The notes below the pieces were generated by a model that searched no databases, was not told the DNA's origin, and was given only the letters and a program-made list of their open reading frames with translations. The translations under genes and the position numbers were made by a program. Shown in pieces: positions 47,908 through 57,653 of a DNA stretch of 64,000 nt. The DNA lies in IMG/VR virus record IMGVR_UViG_3300050132_000248, positions 1 through 64,000 of that record. One strand, 5' to 3'. Position 1 is the first letter of the stretch. Each line of letters starts with the position of its first letter. The stretch is from a virus.

Positions 47908-48391
47908 ACCTGTTTCTCTTACAATGAAGGCATGGATTATTAGGAACATGTCTGTGAGAATATTAATGCAAGAGAGTGTGATAGAAACAGTTGTCAATCA
48001 TCAATTTGAAACGGCTTTAGCTGCTCTTGAAACATGTAATAGTCTTGAGTTCTCGGGATTTGGAAAGTTCTTCTTTAACAGACCAAAGGCAATTAAAAAG
48101 CTGGAGAGTCTAAAAGAGGTGTTAAAAAAATTGAATGATGTTTTAGAGGATTCTTCTATTACAGATATTAAGAGAAAGAATACAGAAGTAAAATCAGAGA
48201 TGATAAAAAAGATTTTTGAAAATCTAAATATAAAGGTGAATGGATGTATTTCAGATATGGGAGGGGTGGCACAACAAACTATTGCCTCCGAAGGAATTAA
48301 AGGAACAAATAAAGAGGGTGGCAGAGATGAGAATGGAGATTTGCAAGGATTGTCCAAGCAACTCCAAATTCCACAAGACTCTCAGACCTGA
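47894..48391 (+). CDS. IHF/HU-like protein
   Basis: 165 residues. Residues 23-70 read SVIETVVNHQFETALAALET then LEFSGFGKFFFNRPKAIKKL, the helix plus GFGKF strand of IHF/HU. The last 50 codons overlap the next gene and look poorly conserved. It may bend DNA for packaging or regulate. It overlaps the winged-helix gene by 14 bases. Confidence 0.5.
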   Translation: MELDKPVSLTMKAWIIRNMSVRILMQESVIETVVNHQFETALAALETCNSLEFSGFGKFFFNRPKAIKKLESLKEVLKKLNDVLEDSSITDIKRKNTEVKSEMIKKIFENLNIKVNGCISDMGGVAQQTIASEGIKGTNKEGGRDENGDLQGLSKQLQIPQDSQT

Positions 48392-48566
48392 TGAACATTG
48401 TGTCATATGTGGATGTACATTGTCAGCTAAGACAGCCTGTCTTTCATGTGCTTGTCCTTTATGTAAATGGGATCATGTAATGAGTTCCAAACAGGAAGAA
48501 GAAATAAAAAAGGAGAATGAACAACAAATTAACAGTGAAGAAAATCTTAATGGAGGATTTCATTAG
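48240..48566 (+). CDS. Cys-rich zinc protein upstream of the terminase
   Basis: 108 residues. FQIWEGWHNKLLPPKELKEQ, then EMRMEICKDCPSNS, CVICGCTLSAKTACLSCACP and LCKWD give about eight Cys residues for two metal sites. I recall this W-x-G-x-x-N...R-x-x-IC-x-x-C pattern from crAss-like phages, which supports the full-length start even though it overlaps the IHF-like gene by 152 bases. The function is unknown. Confidence 0.65.
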   Translation: MDVFQIWEGWHNKLLPPKELKEQIKRVAEMRMEICKDCPSNSKFHKTLRPDEHCVICGCTLSAKTACLSCACPLCKWDHVMSSKQEEEIKKENEQQINSEENLNGGFH

Positions 48567-48738
48567 GATATTGACAGAGCTCTATAACGATGGGATAGAT
48601 TGTGTCAGCATGACTGTGGAGAAAGGTGAACATCAGGATTCTATTTATTTTAGTGAATACAAACCAGTTGACAACATTTTGTCGACAACTGAAAGCAAAC
48701 AAAAGAATGAAATAAAGAACGTGGAGGATTTTCTATAA
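48550..48738 (+). CDS. Hypothetical protein, 62 aa
   Basis: From MEDFIRILTELYNDGIDCVS. A helix and strand unit with an acidic end. An ATG 33 bases earlier is also possible, but its ribosome site would be too close. It shares one base with the next gene. The function is unknown. Confidence 0.5.
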   Translation: MEDFIRILTELYNDGIDCVSMTVEKGEHQDSIYFSEYKPVDNILSTTESKQKNEIKNVEDFL

Positions 48739-49046
48739 TGACTGTAAAGAAAAATACATACATAACCGCAGAACTTGATTGGGCTGAAAATCAATTAGAA
48801 TCATGGAAGACATATGTGAATGATCATCCTCTTCACACTATGGTCGATAGAATTGAGTGGAAGCCAACAGCAAAAGGAGGATTGATGCCAATGGTTATTG
48901 CATCTATTGAAGCTCAAGGAAAGTTTATACAGGAGACAATGAAGAATTATCTTTCTCTTCTTGAGGTAGTTGATAAACTTAGAGAGAAGGAAGAAGCTAA
49001 AAAAGAAGCAAGAGGATCAGGTAGTGTTCCTCTAAGGATGGGATAA
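48738..49046 (+). CDS. Hypothetical protein just upstream of terL, 102 aa
   Basis: Helical and charged (LDWAENQLESWKTYVNDHP, QETMKNYLSLLEVVDKLREK). The overlap with the terminase start by one base suggests coupling. A small terminase subunit would stand here, but no DNA-binding motif is visible, so this stays open. Confidence 0.55.
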   Translation: MTVKKNTYITAELDWAENQLESWKTYVNDHPLHTMVDRIEWKPTAKGGLMPMVIASIEAQGKFIQETMKNYLSLLEVVDKLREKEEAKKEARGSGSVPLRMG

Positions 49047-51067
49047 TGGAAATAAAAACTACCGAGTTCTTTAGAAATATGAAATCTCTTCCTCCTGAGG
49101 GATCTGATGAATTCAAACAATTAGTTGATTGGGAAATACAAAAGATAACAGGAGGAATTACCATCAATGGAGTGTTTATTTCCGGGTGGTTATATTGGCA
49201 CATTAATCATTGGTGGATAAGAGTGGATGATTTGGATGAATACAAGAACATCATACGAAAGCCACAACTAGCTGAACTACGTGATAATGAATGGATAAGA
49301 GCTGAATATCTTGAGAGGTGCAAAGCTGAGAAGAAAGGATATATGGAAGTGGGAGCAAGGCAGACAGGAAAAAGTGAGATGGAAGCCTCTTATTTTGGAA
49401 TGAATAGTATAGTGTTTGAAAATACTCAAAATCTAATTGTCTGTGGAAATGATGATGACTTATCTCTCTTAAAGGATAAGGTAGACTTTGGTCTCAAGAG
49501 ATTGTGGAATGGAATATCAATTCCTCGTCTTGATAAAACATGGAGACTTAATCAAATTCGTCTTGGTTATAAAGACACAGCTGGAGAGGATCATGTATGG
49601 AGCTACATTATTATTCGTAATGCTCAGGAAGGACGTAAAACAGAAGCAGGAGCAGGAACTACAGCCAAGACAGTAATATTTGACGAGGTGGGTAAATATT
49701 TATTTGCAAGTTCATTTGCAGCAGTTGAACCAGCTATAAAGAGTCAATTTGGTTGGAGAACAGTTCCTATTCTTGTTGCTACAGGAGGATCATTTGAGAA
49801 TGGAAGAGATGCTGAAAACTTTTATTACAATCCTGATTCTAATAACTTTCTGAGTGTTGAGAATATTGAGAAACATCAAAAGACAACTATCTTTCTCTCT
49901 GGACTTTATAGACTTGATTGTAAGGAGAAGATGCCTCTTGGTGAATGGTTAAGATCAAGGGGAATACAAATTGAAGATATAAATGAACTAAATAAAATTA
50001 CAATAGCTGTATCTAATAAAGAGAAAGCAAATGCACTTATTGAGGATGAACGTGAGAAAGCAAAACATAATCCAGACAGGACAATATTCCTTAAAAAGAA
50101 AATGTATTATCCTCTTAGTGAGGATGAATGTTTCTTAAGAGAGACACAGAATATATTTGATATTGAAGCAGCTAAGAGACAGAAGTTTAGATTGATAGAG
50201 CAAGGAAGAACAGGAACACCTGTAATATTGTTTCATGATGGAGAAAAAATTAAGCATGAATTTAGTGATAAACAAGCAATTACAAACTTTCCGTTAAGAC
50301 CAAATGATTCAAAAGATGCTCCTGTAATCATATATGAGTTTCCAATAGAAAATCCTCCATATGGATTGTATGTTGCTGGTGTTGACCCATATAGGCAAGG
50401 ACAAGCAGCATATAGTTCTTCTCTTGGATCTATTTATATATACAAGAGGATGCATTCTATTAATGATGAGAAGTTTCAGAATATGTTTGTGGCTTCTTAT
50501 TGTGCAAGACCTGATAAAAAAGAAACATGGGAAGAGCAGGCAAGACTGTTAATTAAATACTATAATGCCAGAACATTATGTGAGAATGATGACATCTCTT
50601 TTATAGAATATATGAAAGCAAAAGGAGATGCTCGCTTTTTGGAAAAACAACCAGAGTGGCTGAAAGAAATAGTTCCTAATAGTACAGTACATCGTGATTA
50701 TGGTGTACACAGAAGTGCACAGAAGATAATAGACTTTCTTCATAATGGATTTAAGGCATATATGGAGGAAGTAGTTTATAGTGAAAAGGACGATAAAGGA
50801 GTTATAATAAAAGAAGTGTATGGAGTTTCTACAATATTTGATCCTGTTCTTCTTGAAGAGGTGATACAATATAATGATGATGGAAATTTTGATAGAATAA
50901 TTGCAGCAGAACTTGCTGTAGCTCAAGCAGTGAAGATGGATCCAATAATAGGAAGAGTGGGAGGAAGTGGTGATCCGAGAATTAACTCAATGAAAAGAAA
51001 TGTATTAAATCCTCTGTTTCTTCCAGCAAGAGTGATGAAGGGTAAACAAAGAAAACTATTTACTTAA
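49046..51067 (+). CDS. terL: Terminase large subunit
   Basis: 673 residues. Walker A EVGARQTGKSEMEA lies near 108-121, Walker B KTVIFDEVGKYLFA near 209-222, and the motor continues to TGGSFENGRDAENF. The nuclease half begins at YGLYVAGVDPYRQG (about 440-453) with a catalytic Asp and goes on to CENDDISFIEYM and RIIAAELAVAQAVK. It packages DNA into the procapsid through the portal encoded next. Confidence 0.9.
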   Translation: MEIKTTEFFRNMKSLPPEGSDEFKQLVDWEIQKITGGITINGVFISGWLYWHINHWWIRVDDLDEYKNIIRKPQLAELRDNEWIRAEYLERCKAEKKGYMEVGARQTGKSEMEASYFGMNSIVFENTQNLIVCGNDDDLSLLKDKVDFGLKRLWNGISIPRLDKTWRLNQIRLGYKDTAGEDHVWSYIIIRNAQEGRKTEAGAGTTAKTVIFDEVGKYLFASSFAAVEPAIKSQFGWRTVPILVATGGSFENGRDAENFYYNPDSNNFLSVENIEKHQKTTIFLSGLYRLDCKEKMPLGEWLRSRGIQIEDINELNKITIAVSNKEKANALIEDEREKAKHNPDRTIFLKKKMYYPLSEDECFLRETQNIFDIEAAKRQKFRLIEQGRTGTPVILFHDGEKIKHEFSDKQAITNFPLRPNDSKDAPVIIYEFPIENPPYGLYVAGVDPYRQGQAAYSSSLGSIYIYKRMHSINDEKFQNMFVASYCARPDKKETWEEQARLLIKYYNARTLCENDDISFIEYMKAKGDARFLEKQPEWLKEIVPNSTVHRDYGVHRSAQKIIDFLHNGFKAYMEEVVYSEKDDKGVIIKEVYGVSTIFDPVLLEEVIQYNDDGNFDRIIAAELAVAQAVKMDPIIGRVGGSGDPRINSMKRNVLNPLFLPARVMKGKQRKLFT

Positions 51068-51078
51068 TAATCAATAAC

Positions 51079-53664
51079 ATGGCAATAATTCGTTATACTA
51101 AGGATGCTACAATTAGGTATGCTTATTTGAATATCTTCCCTGATCAGTTTAAAACAGAGAAAGAGAAGCAGGATGAAAGCTGGGTGAAGAATACCATGGA
51201 CTATTTTGCTAACAAAGCTTATGCAGAATATACAAAGAATAGAGATCCTAAGAGTGGCTTTGTAAAAAATTATGATTTGGTAAAAGGAATTCTTCATGCT
51301 GAAGATTTTTATCAGGAACCTGAGGTGAAATCTTTTGTAGAAATTCTTGAAAAGAATTTAGAGCTTCCTGCGTATGTAAAACATTATTCTATCATGAGTA
51401 CTCCTCTTAATGAACTAATAGGAGAAATAAGCAAGAGACCAGATACTTATAGAATAAAAGCTTTTGATGATGATAGTAGATCAGAAGAACTACAGGCTAA
51501 AACAGATTTGCTTCAGGCATATGTTGTAAATGAAGCAAAGAATCAAATTCTTTTGAAAGCTGCAAAACAGGGACAGAAAATTCCTGATGATCAATTACAA
51601 CAAATGGCTTTTGCAGATGTTAAAGATCAAATAGATACATATACATCAGTGGCTGAGAAATGGGGAAATCATATTCTCACTTCCTGTAAAGCCGAGTTTA
51701 ATACTAAGGAAAAAAGTGAGGACACATTCAGAGATCTTAATATTGCATCCCGGGAGTTCTTTCATATATATGAAGACAATTCAAAAACTGGATTTAATAT
51801 AAATGTGGAGAATCCAAAGAATGTTTGGTTCCTCACCACTCCAGATAGAAAGTATATAAGTGATCCTTCAGGAAGAGCACAGGGAGCATATGCTGCAGGA
51901 ACTGTTAAGGTGATGGAACTTTCAGAAATTATAGAAACCTATCCTGATTTAACTAAGGATGAGATAGATCACTTGAGGAGTAGTCTTCAGGACTATGGAC
52001 TTATCAATGTAAGAGAATCCAATTTAGGAAATTCTAATGTAACTCCTGGAACTGACAGTGTTGAATATGATACATATGATCCTCTGGTTTTACAAACCAG
52101 GATGATGATTGAGTCTGAAATGAAAGAGAATTCTGATACATTAAAAGATTTCTTAGGACTGACATCAAATGTTTCCTCCTTTGGATATAAATATGTGGTT
52201 GTCCATGGATATTGGATTTCCAAAAGAAAGGTGGGGAAGGTAATATATAAGGATGAATTTGAGAATGAGCAATCACAACTTGTTGATGAATCATATAAGA
52301 AAGGAATGATACCCACAGAAATAAGTCTTGAATGGGGATGGATAAATCAATGGTATTATGGAGATAAGATTGGTCCAGATGTTTATCATGTAAAACCTTT
52401 TAAACTATTAAGTTATTGTCCTATCATAGGAACTGTGTATGAAATAAAAAATACTGAAGCTCGTTCTACAGTAGATTTAATGAAACCTTTTCAAGTGATA
52501 TACAATGTATGTATGAATCAACTCTTTAAACTCCTTGAGAAGGAAATAGGAAAGGTGTATTTAACATCTATAAGACATATTCCTATTCCTAAAGATGGTG
52601 ATGCCCAAGATGCTTTAGATGTATGGGAAATGGAAGCAAGGAATAGGGGAGTGGTATTTATTGATGACTCCCCGGAAAATTTAAAGAGTCCAAGTGGGTT
52701 TAATCAATTTCGTGATATTGATTTAACAAGAACAGCAGAAATCCAATCTCGATACACTCTTGCACAACAGATGAAGAATGAATGTTGGGAACTTATAGGT
52801 CTCTCTAAACAGCGTTTAGGTAGTGTATCAGCAAGTGAATCTGCTACAGGTACTAATACAGCAGTGCAACAGAGTTATTCACAGACAGAGCCCTTGTTCG
52901 TTGCACATGAATATATCCTTGGTCAGCTGTATCAAGCAATCATTGATGCTGCTCAATATGTGGAAAGTTCAAAACCCTCTTCCACTATTTCTTATATAAC
53001 AGATGAAGGAGAGAATGCTTTTATTAGTGTCAATGGAACAGATTTAAAATTCCGTGACTTAAAGGTGTTTCCAACCAATCGTCCTGAGGATACTCAGATG
53101 TTTAATGAAATCAGACAGTTGTCTCAAGCTGTTCTTCAGAATGGTGGAACTATTTATGATGTAATAGAACTCTATTCTACGAATTCATTGAGAGCAATGA
53201 AGAAGACATTTAAAGATTTGCAGGATAGGACAATACAACAGCAACAGACAGCACAACAGCAACAACAGCAACAAATTGATCAACAACAGAAACAATCTGA
53301 AGCACAATTGCAGCAACAACAACAACAGGCAGAAGAACAGATGCAGAATGACAATGCTCAGAAAGAACTTGATAGAATTAATAAGAAAGAGATTGCAATC
53401 ATTATGGCAACCAAAGATACTGGTGGACCAGAAGAAGGTGACACAGGTCCTAATGCTGCTGAAATGGGAAAACTTGAGAATGAAAGAGTTAGAGTGACAA
53501 AGGATAACCTTACCAAATTAGCAGAGTTGACAAATAAAGCAAAAGCAGATAATCAGAAGAATGATATTGAAAAGGAAAAGCTTAAAGTGGAAAGAGAAAA
53601 GATAAAAGCAGATATTTCTGTAGCAAAACTCAATGCTAGGAATAGAGGAGGTAAAAAGAACTAA
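51079..53664 (+). CDS. Portal protein with Gln-rich C-terminus
   Basis: 861 residues. Position after terL, size and content (helical wing region, YTLAQQMKNECWELIGLSKQ and RLGSVSASESATGTNTAVQQ near 555-600, which is typical of portals) support the call. From about residue 725 it is Gln-rich (QQQTAQQQQQQQIDQQQKQS), then Lys/Glu coiled coil to the end. The long tail could line the capsid interior or bind scaffold. It forms the ring for DNA entry. Confidence 0.8.
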   Translation: MAIIRYTKDATIRYAYLNIFPDQFKTEKEKQDESWVKNTMDYFANKAYAEYTKNRDPKSGFVKNYDLVKGILHAEDFYQEPEVKSFVEILEKNLELPAYVKHYSIMSTPLNELIGEISKRPDTYRIKAFDDDSRSEELQAKTDLLQAYVVNEAKNQILLKAAKQGQKIPDDQLQQMAFADVKDQIDTYTSVAEKWGNHILTSCKAEFNTKEKSEDTFRDLNIASREFFHIYEDNSKTGFNINVENPKNVWFLTTPDRKYISDPSGRAQGAYAAGTVKVMELSEIIETYPDLTKDEIDHLRSSLQDYGLINVRESNLGNSNVTPGTDSVEYDTYDPLVLQTRMMIESEMKENSDTLKDFLGLTSNVSSFGYKYVVVHGYWISKRKVGKVIYKDEFENEQSQLVDESYKKGMIPTEISLEWGWINQWYYGDKIGPDVYHVKPFKLLSYCPIIGTVYEIKNTEARSTVDLMKPFQVIYNVCMNQLFKLLEKEIGKVYLTSIRHIPIPKDGDAQDALDVWEMEARNRGVVFIDDSPENLKSPSGFNQFRDIDLTRTAEIQSRYTLAQQMKNECWELIGLSKQRLGSVSASESATGTNTAVQQSYSQTEPLFVAHEYILGQLYQAIIDAAQYVESSKPSSTISYITDEGENAFISVNGTDLKFRDLKVFPTNRPEDTQMFNEIRQLSQAVLQNGGTIYDVIELYSTNSLRAMKKTFKDLQDRTIQQQQTAQQQQQQQIDQQQKQSEAQLQQQQQQAEEQMQNDNAQKELDRINKKEIAIIMATKDTGGPEEGDTGPNAAEMGKLENERVRVTKDNLTKLAELTNKAKADNQKNDIEKEKLKVEREKIKADISVAKLNARNRGGKKN

Positions 53665-53668
53665 TGCT

Positions 53669-53690
53669 ATATTACCCAAAAAAGTAATAT
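53669..53690. other. Short stem-loop between portal and scaffold genes
   Basis: ATATTAC and GTAATAT flank an A-rich loop just after the portal stop. It may be a weak terminator or processing hairpin; eight Ts follow at 53709-53717, too far for a standard intrinsic terminator. Confidence 0.35.
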
Positions 53691-53766
53691 CATTCTTCAT
53701 CAAAAATGTTTTTTTTAATTAAATTTATTATAATTTTACATCACAATTTGATTTAAACAACTACAT

Positions 53767-55026
53767 ATGGCTGAGAAACAAAATGATAGTCCTTCCTTTA
53801 GTATTGAGGAAACGATGACTGCAGGTGCCGGTGATCAACAACTCTTTAATGATTTGATATCACCTGAAACAGTATCTGGAAATGCAGATGATCTTAAACC
53901 TGTTGAAGAAAAAAAGAAAGAGGAAATTCCTGAAAAGAAAAACATTGAGAAGAAAACTCCTGAGAAAAAACTTCCTGAGAAGAAAGAAGAAATAATTCCA
54001 GAAACAGAGGAAGACGAGACTAAGAAAGGTCAGAATGCAATTTCTAGTTTTCTTGAGAAAGAAGGAGATGAAGAAGAGGAAGAGGAAGAAGTAATTCCAG
54101 AGAAGAAAGAAAAAATAGAAGGAGAAGAAGAACCAGAACCTTCTAAATTTAATGCTCTTGCAAAAGACCTTTTCAAACTTGGAGTATTTACAAAGGAAGA
54201 TGATGATGATGAACCAGTTATTTCAACTCCTGAAGAATTCCTTGAGAGATTTCAGAATGAAGGAAAGAAAAGAGCAACAGAAGCTTTACAAACCTTTATA
54301 GGAAAATTTGGTGATGACTATCAGAATGCATTTGATGCCATATTTGTAAAGGGAGCAGATCCTAAAGAATATTTTGCAGCATATAATGCTGCTGTGGATT
54401 ATGCTCAAATGGACATGACGAAGGAATCAAATCAAGAAGCTGTCATTCGTCAAGCTCTTACAGATCAGGGACTTGATCCTGAGGATGTAAAAACAGAATT
54501 AGAAAGACTAAAGAACTATGGTGATTTAGAAACTGTTGCTGCCAAACATCACAAGGTATTAGTGAAAAAGGAAGCACTTAAACTTCAACAGATAGAACAA
54601 AAGGCTGAAGAAGATTCTAAACAGAAAACAATCATCAAGAATCAATATATAACTAATGTGCAGAATGTTCTGCAAGAAAAAGTAAAAGCAAAGGAGTTTG
54701 ACGGCATACCAATCAACTCTAAATTAGCAAACGAACTACAAGATTTTTTATTGGTGGATAGATGGAAGACTTCTTCCGGGGAAACACTCACTGACTTTGA
54801 TCGTGCTATTTTGGAGTTAAAGCGTCCTGAGAATCACGCAAATAAGGTTAAACTTGGTCTTCTCTTGAAAATCATGGAAAAGGATCCCACACTATCTGTC
54901 ATTCAAAAATCTGGTATTACAAAAAAGACGAATGAGATATTCAGCGAAACTGCCAAACAAGTAACTAAAGGAAAGGCAAATGTAGCTGATGGATCAGTGA
55001 AAAAGAATTCATGGTTTATTCAATAA
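53767..55026 (+). CDS. Acidic scaffold-like protein
   Basis: 419 residues. The first 130 residues are nearly all Glu, Lys and Pro repeats (KKNIEKKTPEKKLPEKKEE). A helical domain follows (LFKLGVFTKEDDDDEPVIST, then TFIGKFGDDYQNAFDAIF). Its place between portal and capsid genes and its charged, helical nature fit a scaffolding protein. The leader has AACTACATATGGC. Confidence 0.65.
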   Translation: MAEKQNDSPSFSIEETMTAGAGDQQLFNDLISPETVSGNADDLKPVEEKKKEEIPEKKNIEKKTPEKKLPEKKEEIIPETEEDETKKGQNAISSFLEKEGDEEEEEEEVIPEKKEKIEGEEEPEPSKFNALAKDLFKLGVFTKEDDDDEPVISTPEEFLERFQNEGKKRATEALQTFIGKFGDDYQNAFDAIFVKGADPKEYFAAYNAAVDYAQMDMTKESNQEAVIRQALTDQGLDPEDVKTELERLKNYGDLETVAAKHHKVLVKKEALKLQQIEQKAEEDSKQKTIIKNQYITNVQNVLQEKVKAKEFDGIPINSKLANELQDFLLVDRWKTSSGETLTDFDRAILELKRPENHANKVKLGLLLKIMEKDPTLSVIQKSGITKKTNEIFSETAKQVTKGKANVADGSVKKNSWFIQ

Positions 55027-55055
55027 TTAATTATTAACCTTAACACTTAAATAAA

Positions 55056-56609
55056 ATGGCTATTCAAACAGTTCCCGGGTTAACGGGTTTTGTCTACTCC
55101 CGTGTGGCTTCAATGGACAAACGTGCAGTGGGTAAATTAACAGACGCAAATCACTTGGAATCATTTCACAGTACAGAGCCTGCGGACTATGATAAAAAAA
55201 TCATTAGTCTATATACCCAGAGCTCTTTGTATAGTAATGACTTCCTTGACATGATCAACAAAAGTACTCCCTATTACATCGACAACAATTCTGATGCATG
55301 GAAATGGGATGTACAGGTACCTTACAAATTTCCAAAAATCATCGACATTCCTGCAGCTACATTGAACTTATCAAAGCCGGGGATTGATGGTCAGGAATTT
55401 CAAATTGTTCTAGATACTAATGAGTTCTCCAAGAATGCAATTGTATCTGTGGGTTCTCGTCAGTATGGTCCTCGTTGGTATGTTACCAAAGATCCTATGC
55501 CTTACAATGTTGGATATCTTTACAACTTTACACTTGTAAGTGATAATCCTATAATTGATTACGTCAGTAGTACATTCCTTCAGGTAGGTGTTGAACTTGA
55601 ACTCATTGATGGTGTAATAGGTGAATTTGATCAGGATCTCTTAGGACTTCCTAGGTTGGGTGAAAAAATCACAATGTTTGAATCTCTTGGTTCAGCATAT
55701 GGTTTTGAACACAAAATTACACAATGGGCTGATGAGAAGATGATGAGGGATGCTTCTGGTAAAGCTTTAGACATTCTTGTATATGCTCCTCAGCGTAGGA
55801 ATCAACTTCCTCTTACAAGAAATGATATTAAATGGGAACCCTTTATTGAGTTCTGGATGCGTAAATCAATGCTTGAATTAAAGGTGAAGCGTATGATTTG
55901 GAGTAAGCCAGGAACTGTAAAAACAGGGGGTACCAAACAAGAATTAAAACGTGTATCTGCTGGTGTATACCATAGAATGCGTAACAATGGAAACCTTGTT
56001 CAATACAACAGGGGAGAATTCTCTGCTAATCTAATTCGTTCTGTCTTTGGTGATTTGTTCTATAGAAGGGTCGATGTAAAAGACCGTCATGTGAAAATGT
56101 ATACCAATGAATCAGGATTTGATGTTTTCCAACAGGCTCTTAAGAATGATGCTCTCAATTCTGGATTAACTTTCATGGCAGATTCTGGTAACAGATATTT
56201 GCAGGGTGAAGGTCAGCACATCACTTATAACTTTGCATTTGATGCAATGGTTACAAGGGAAACTGGTAGAGTGGAACTTATTCACTTAAAAGAACTTGAC
56301 CTGCCACAGAGCAATCTTGAATTTGGTCAGAATAAAAAATCTACACCTGTATTCATGGTGTTTGATGTCTCTCCAATGAGTGATGGATCAATGGTAAACA
56401 ATATTCGTGAGGTAAGGATGCAAGGTGCTCCTTCGATGACATGGGGATATATTGATGGTACTGCTCATCACTTAGGCTTTGCAAAGAGTCAGGGTATGAG
56501 CTCTGCAAATAAATTCCCGGGATATGAACTCTGGATGAAAGACCGTTGTGATGTATTTATTGAAGATCTATCTCGTACAGTGTTGATTGAAGAAATTCCA
56601 CAACTCTGA
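55056..56609 (+). CDS. Major capsid protein
   Basis: 517 residues. It follows the scaffold-like gene and has its own leader and terminator. WKWDVQVPYKFPKIIDIPA, SVGSRQYGPRWYVTKDPMPY, VELELIDGVIGEFDQDLLGL and the C-terminal GMSSANKFPGYELWMKDRCD fit the long form of the HK97-type capsid protein in crAss-like phages. It forms the capsid shell. The match is by position, size and memory of the family. Confidence 0.75.
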   Translation: MAIQTVPGLTGFVYSRVASMDKRAVGKLTDANHLESFHSTEPADYDKKIISLYTQSSLYSNDFLDMINKSTPYYIDNNSDAWKWDVQVPYKFPKIIDIPAATLNLSKPGIDGQEFQIVLDTNEFSKNAIVSVGSRQYGPRWYVTKDPMPYNVGYLYNFTLVSDNPIIDYVSSTFLQVGVELELIDGVIGEFDQDLLGLPRLGEKITMFESLGSAYGFEHKITQWADEKMMRDASGKALDILVYAPQRRNQLPLTRNDIKWEPFIEFWMRKSMLELKVKRMIWSKPGTVKTGGTKQELKRVSAGVYHRMRNNGNLVQYNRGEFSANLIRSVFGDLFYRRVDVKDRHVKMYTNESGFDVFQQALKNDALNSGLTFMADSGNRYLQGEGQHITYNFAFDAMVTRETGRVELIHLKELDLPQSNLEFGQNKKSTPVFMVFDVSPMSDGSMVNNIREVRMQGAPSMTWGYIDGTAHHLGFAKSQGMSSANKFPGYELWMKDRCDVFIEDLSRTVLIEEIPQL

Positions 56610-56618
56610 TAATATTGA

Positions 56619-56655
56619 GAAAGCTCCCTCTTATTGAGGGGGCCTTCTTCTTTTG
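56619..56655 (+). terminator. Terminator after the capsid gene
   Basis: AAGCTCCCTC and GAGGGGGCCTT pair around TTATT (one bulge) and are followed by TCTTCTTTT. It lies ten bases after the capsid stop. Confidence 0.65.
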
Positions 56656-56684
56656 AATTTAATTAATTTAAACTACATATTTAT

Positions 56685-57653
56685 ATGGGAAAAATAGGAA
56701 AGATTTCTACTATTAAGAAGGACTATTCAGTTAGTGGATTAGAAACAATGCAAGGAGGATTATCAAAACATGGACTCACAAGAATTCCGGGTACAGGTGT
56801 TTTTAAATATCCTTATAAGGAAATGGATGGAAAGTATAGAACAGGATTAGACAAAGATGCTTCCTACATTAAAAGGATAAGTGATCCTACAGAACAAGAT
56901 ATTGAACGAAAGAGAGTGGAGGATTTAAAGCAGAAATTAGAGAGTGCTCTTGGGGATGTTAAACTTGGTCCTCGTTCAACTTTCTGGAATTATGCACTTT
57001 CTACATCAACTGACGATACTCTTCATGTTCAACCTATGAAGTTAATAGATGGAGATAACTATTTTGACTTAAATATTCCTAGTCAGGAACTTGCTTTTTC
57101 TTGGTTAAGAGTGCATCCTACAATTGCAAGTTCTTATGGAGCTTGGGAAAGAGGAGACTATCCTGCTGAGACACAGTTTTATGTTGTTGATGATGACATT
57201 GAAAATTTGGTAGTATTTAAAAAGAAGGTGTTAATCAATAAGGCAATCTCAAAGTTTGACAGTATGACTCCTGATAAGAAGAAGAAGGTAGCCAGACTTT
57301 TAGGACTTCCTGTTACTGATAGTACAACAGAAGAATCTGTCTATAATCAGGTGGATAATGTTCTTAAACAAACTGAATTCAAATCTGGAAAATATCAAGG
57401 ATTATCAACAGTTGAGGTATTCAACAGATTTGCAGATATGAAAGAAAACCTACTCCATATAAAAGATGTAATTAAACAAGCCGTTCAATTCTCTATATAT
57501 AGGGTGAAACCTAATGGCAAAATATATGAAGGTGAATTTGAAGTGGCTACAGATGAAGATGAACTTCTAAAATTTCTTGCAGATGATGATCATCAGGAGG
57601 ATTTGATGACATTAGAAGGTAAACTTAAAATGAAGAAAATTGCTTCCGTATGA
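56685..57653 (+). CDS. Virion-associated hypothetical protein, 322 aa
   Basis: Soluble, charged; AFSWLRVHPTIASSYGAWER near 139-158 and KKKVARLLGLPVTDSTTEES near 197-216. Position after the capsid gene suggests a head component such as a head-tail joining or cargo protein. No family is recognised. The leader again has AACTACATAT. Confidence 0.55.
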   Translation: MGKIGKISTIKKDYSVSGLETMQGGLSKHGLTRIPGTGVFKYPYKEMDGKYRTGLDKDASYIKRISDPTEQDIERKRVEDLKQKLESALGDVKLGPRSTFWNYALSTSTDDTLHVQPMKLIDGDNYFDLNIPSQELAFSWLRVHPTIASSYGAWERGDYPAETQFYVVDDDIENLVVFKKKVLINKAISKFDSMTPDKKKKVARLLGLPVTDSTTEESVYNQVDNVLKQTEFKSGKYQGLSTVEVFNRFADMKENLLHIKDVIKQAVQFSIYRVKPNGKIYEGEFEVATDEDELLKFLADDDHQEDLMTLEGKLKMKKIASV

